Source: Pseudooceanicola endophyticus (GTDB taxonomy: Bacteria; Pseudomonadota; Alphaproteobacteria; Rhodobacterales; Rhodobacteraceae). From it: a stretch of DNA of 64,000 nt. The notes beneath the pieces were generated by a model, which saw only the letters and a program-made list of their open reading frames with translations, did no database searches and was not told where the DNA came from. Of this stretch, positions 63,005 through 64,000 are shown piece by piece. The stretch is from positions 248,001 through 312,000 of the forward strand of contig NZ_JAHIAB010000005.1 in the NCBI RefSeq assembly GCF_018760365.1, given 5' to 3'. The position numbers and the translations under genes were made by a program. Numbering within the stretch: the first letter of the stretch is position 1; the number at the start of each line of letters is the position of its first letter.

Positions 63005-64000
63005 TCAGGCGGTCATGCGTTCGACGAAGGCCTGGATGCCGGGCACGTCGAGATTGGCGAAGGCCACGCGCATCTGGGCGGCGCCCAGCGGATCGCCTTC
63101 GGGCATGAACATGGTGCCGGGCAGCATCAGCACGCCCCTTTCGCGCACCAGCCGCGGCGCCAGATCGGCCGAGGAGGTACCGGTCTCGGGGTGGGTGAGA
63201 TAGGCGAAATAGGCACCGGCCTCGTGCAGGATCCAGCCCTTGGTCGCCAGCGTCTCCTTCGCCGAAAGGATCGCGGCGCGACGTGCCAGGATCTCGGCGC
63301 GCTCGCCTGCCAGCCATTGCGAGAGGTTCTCCATCCCCCAGAGCGCGGCGCGCTGGCCCAGCGTGGGCGCGCAGATCACCACCGCGTCGTGGAATTTCTC
63401 GACCTCGGCCAGCAGCGCCTCGGAGGCGACGATGGCGCCGGTGCGGTGCCCGGTCAGCCGGTAGGCCTTGGAGAAGGAATAGAGATGCACCAGCACATCT
63501 GCCCAGTCCGGATCGGTGAACAGGTCATGCGGCGCACCGGGGCGCGAGTGGAAATCGCGATAGGTCTCGTCCACCACCAGCTTCAGGCCGCGGGCGCGCG
63601 CCAGGTCGCGGAAGGCCGCGATCAGTTCGGGCGGGTATTCCGCGCCGGTGGGGTTGTTGGGGCTGACCAGCACGATGGCGCGGGTGCGCCCGGTGATCAG
63701 GGCGGCGGCTTCCTCCGGATCGGGCAGCAGGTTGGCCCCGGTGCCCAGCGGCACCGCCTTCACCCCGGAAATATCCAGCCACATCTTGTGGTTGAAATAC
63801 CAGGGCGTCGGCAGGATCACCTCGTCCCCCTCGGTGGTGAGGGCGGCCATGACGGCGCAGAAGGCCTGGTTGCAGCCGGCGGTGACGGCGACCTGTTCGG
63901 GGCCGATCTGCCCGCCATAGGCCTGCGACCAGTCGGCCGCGATGCGTGCGCGCAGCGCCGGCAGACCAAGGTCGGGGCCGTAAAGATGGGTCTCGGTCTC
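63005..64000 (-). CDS. Pyridoxal-phosphate aminotransferase (class I/II), N-terminus beyond the window
   Basis: The frame is open to position 64000, so the first methionine at 63850 is internal and the N-terminal ~50-60 residues are missing. The visible 331 residues carry SPNNPTGAEYPPELIAAFRD, VDETYRDF and the cofactor lysine in LYSFSKAYRLTGHR, with the arginine of RVAFANLD near the end. Fold-type I enzyme of the aspartate aminotransferase group; amino donor unknown. It transcribes towards ppiD. Confidence 0.9.
   Translation of the reverse strand, partial: ETETHLYGPDLGLPALRARIAADWSQAYGGQIGPEQVAVTAGCNQAFCAVMAALTTEGDEVILPTPWYFNHKMWLDISGVKAVPLGTGANLLPDPEEAAALITGRTRAIVLVSPNNPTGAEYPPELIAAFRDLARARGLKLVVDETYRDFHSRPGAPHDLFTDPDWADVLVHLYSFSKAYRLTGHRTGAIVASEALLAEVEKFHDAVVICAPTLGQRAALWGMENLSQWLAGERAEILARRAAILSAKETLATKGWILHEAGAYFAYLTHPETGTSSADLAPRLVRERGVLMLPGTMFMPEGDPLGAAQMRVAFANLDVPGIQAFVERMTA

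Noticed and set aside
1-64000. Prophage, insertion sequence, toxin-antitoxin, defence island or biosynthetic cluster
   Set aside because: No transposase, integrase, capsid, nuclease-type defence or synthase signature is visible; all genes are housekeeping, transport or regulation.

Overview
The window is ordinary, gene-dense, high-GC chromosome of an alphaproteobacterium, most likely family Rhodobacteraceae. The evidence is gene order rather than a marker gene: an M23 peptidase/bactofilin pair, coiled-coil/zapA, purL-bolA-grxD, ccmF-ccmH-enoyl-CoA hydratase-gltA-gltX-comEC, and trpD-ung-trpC-moaC-moeA-lexA. Alphaproteobacterial LexA boxes (GTTC-N7-GTTC) and LacI-type boxes of the TGTTAGCGCTAACA class fit this. 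I see no prophage, insertion sequence, CRISPR array, rRNA or tRNA.

Layout. 1-2.6 kb: 3' end of a multicopper oxidase, then a MarR regulator with a 12-bp-arm operator in front of a FUSC-type efflux protein. 2.7-6.1 kb (minus): bactofilin, M23 peptidase, DUF455 ferritin-like protein, Bcp peroxiredoxin. 6.3-14.5 kb (plus): a giant YhdP/AsmA-like envelope protein, queA, an MFS transporter, a DUF924 protein, lpdA. 14.7-19 kb: uvrA behind a LexA-type box, then three small paralogous exported proteins on the other strand. 19.3-24.2 kb: mmsA with a divergent LysR gene, a CBS-domain protein, coaD, an alpha/beta hydrolase, and a 47-residue protein that is easily missed. 24.3-28.9 kb (minus): tkt and two glyceraldehyde-3-phosphate dehydrogenases, each behind a similar 14-bp operator. 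29.2-30.9 kb: coiled-coil protein, zapA and a MliC-like protein. 31-34 kb (minus): purL, bolA, grxD. 34.2-36 kb: an exported PRC-barrel-like protein, a candidate small RNA and a LysR regulator. 36.2-45.7 kb (plus): fused indolepyruvate ferredoxin oxidoreductase, murI, argC, ccmE, ccmF, ccmH and an enoyl-CoA hydratase. 45.8-50.8 kb: gltA and gltX (minus) and comEC (plus). 50.7-54.1 kb: DUF2938 protein, glutaredoxin, thioredoxin, a LysR regulator and an MFS transporter. 54.3-59.2 kb (minus): trpD-ung-trpC-moaC-moeA, most with 4-bp overlaps, then lexA behind two perfect LexA boxes. 59.4-64 kb: divergent polysaccharide deacetylase, PpiD and a truncated aminotransferase.

How the genes work together. 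The central-carbon block (tkt and the two GAPDHs) looks like one regulon. One GAPDH keeps the NAD-selecting aspartate and the other has alanine there, suggesting separate glycolytic and NADP-linked gluconeogenic enzymes. DNA repair genes uvrA and lexA form an SOS pair. The ccm genes build c-type cytochromes. BolA and the CGFS glutaredoxin are a known Fe-S partner pair.

Most unusual observations: (1) a tripartite intergenic repeat, two 3-nt-loop hairpins plus a conserved AT-rich core, in three full copies whose second hairpin changes sequence while keeping base pairing; (2) a compact candidate small RNA with promoter, anti-Shine-Dalgarno stretch and U8 terminator at about 34834-34916; (3) the repeated 14-bp operator of the tkt/gap block; (4) a low-GC 3' part of gltX suggesting mosaic origin. 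No entirely new multi-gene system was recognised.
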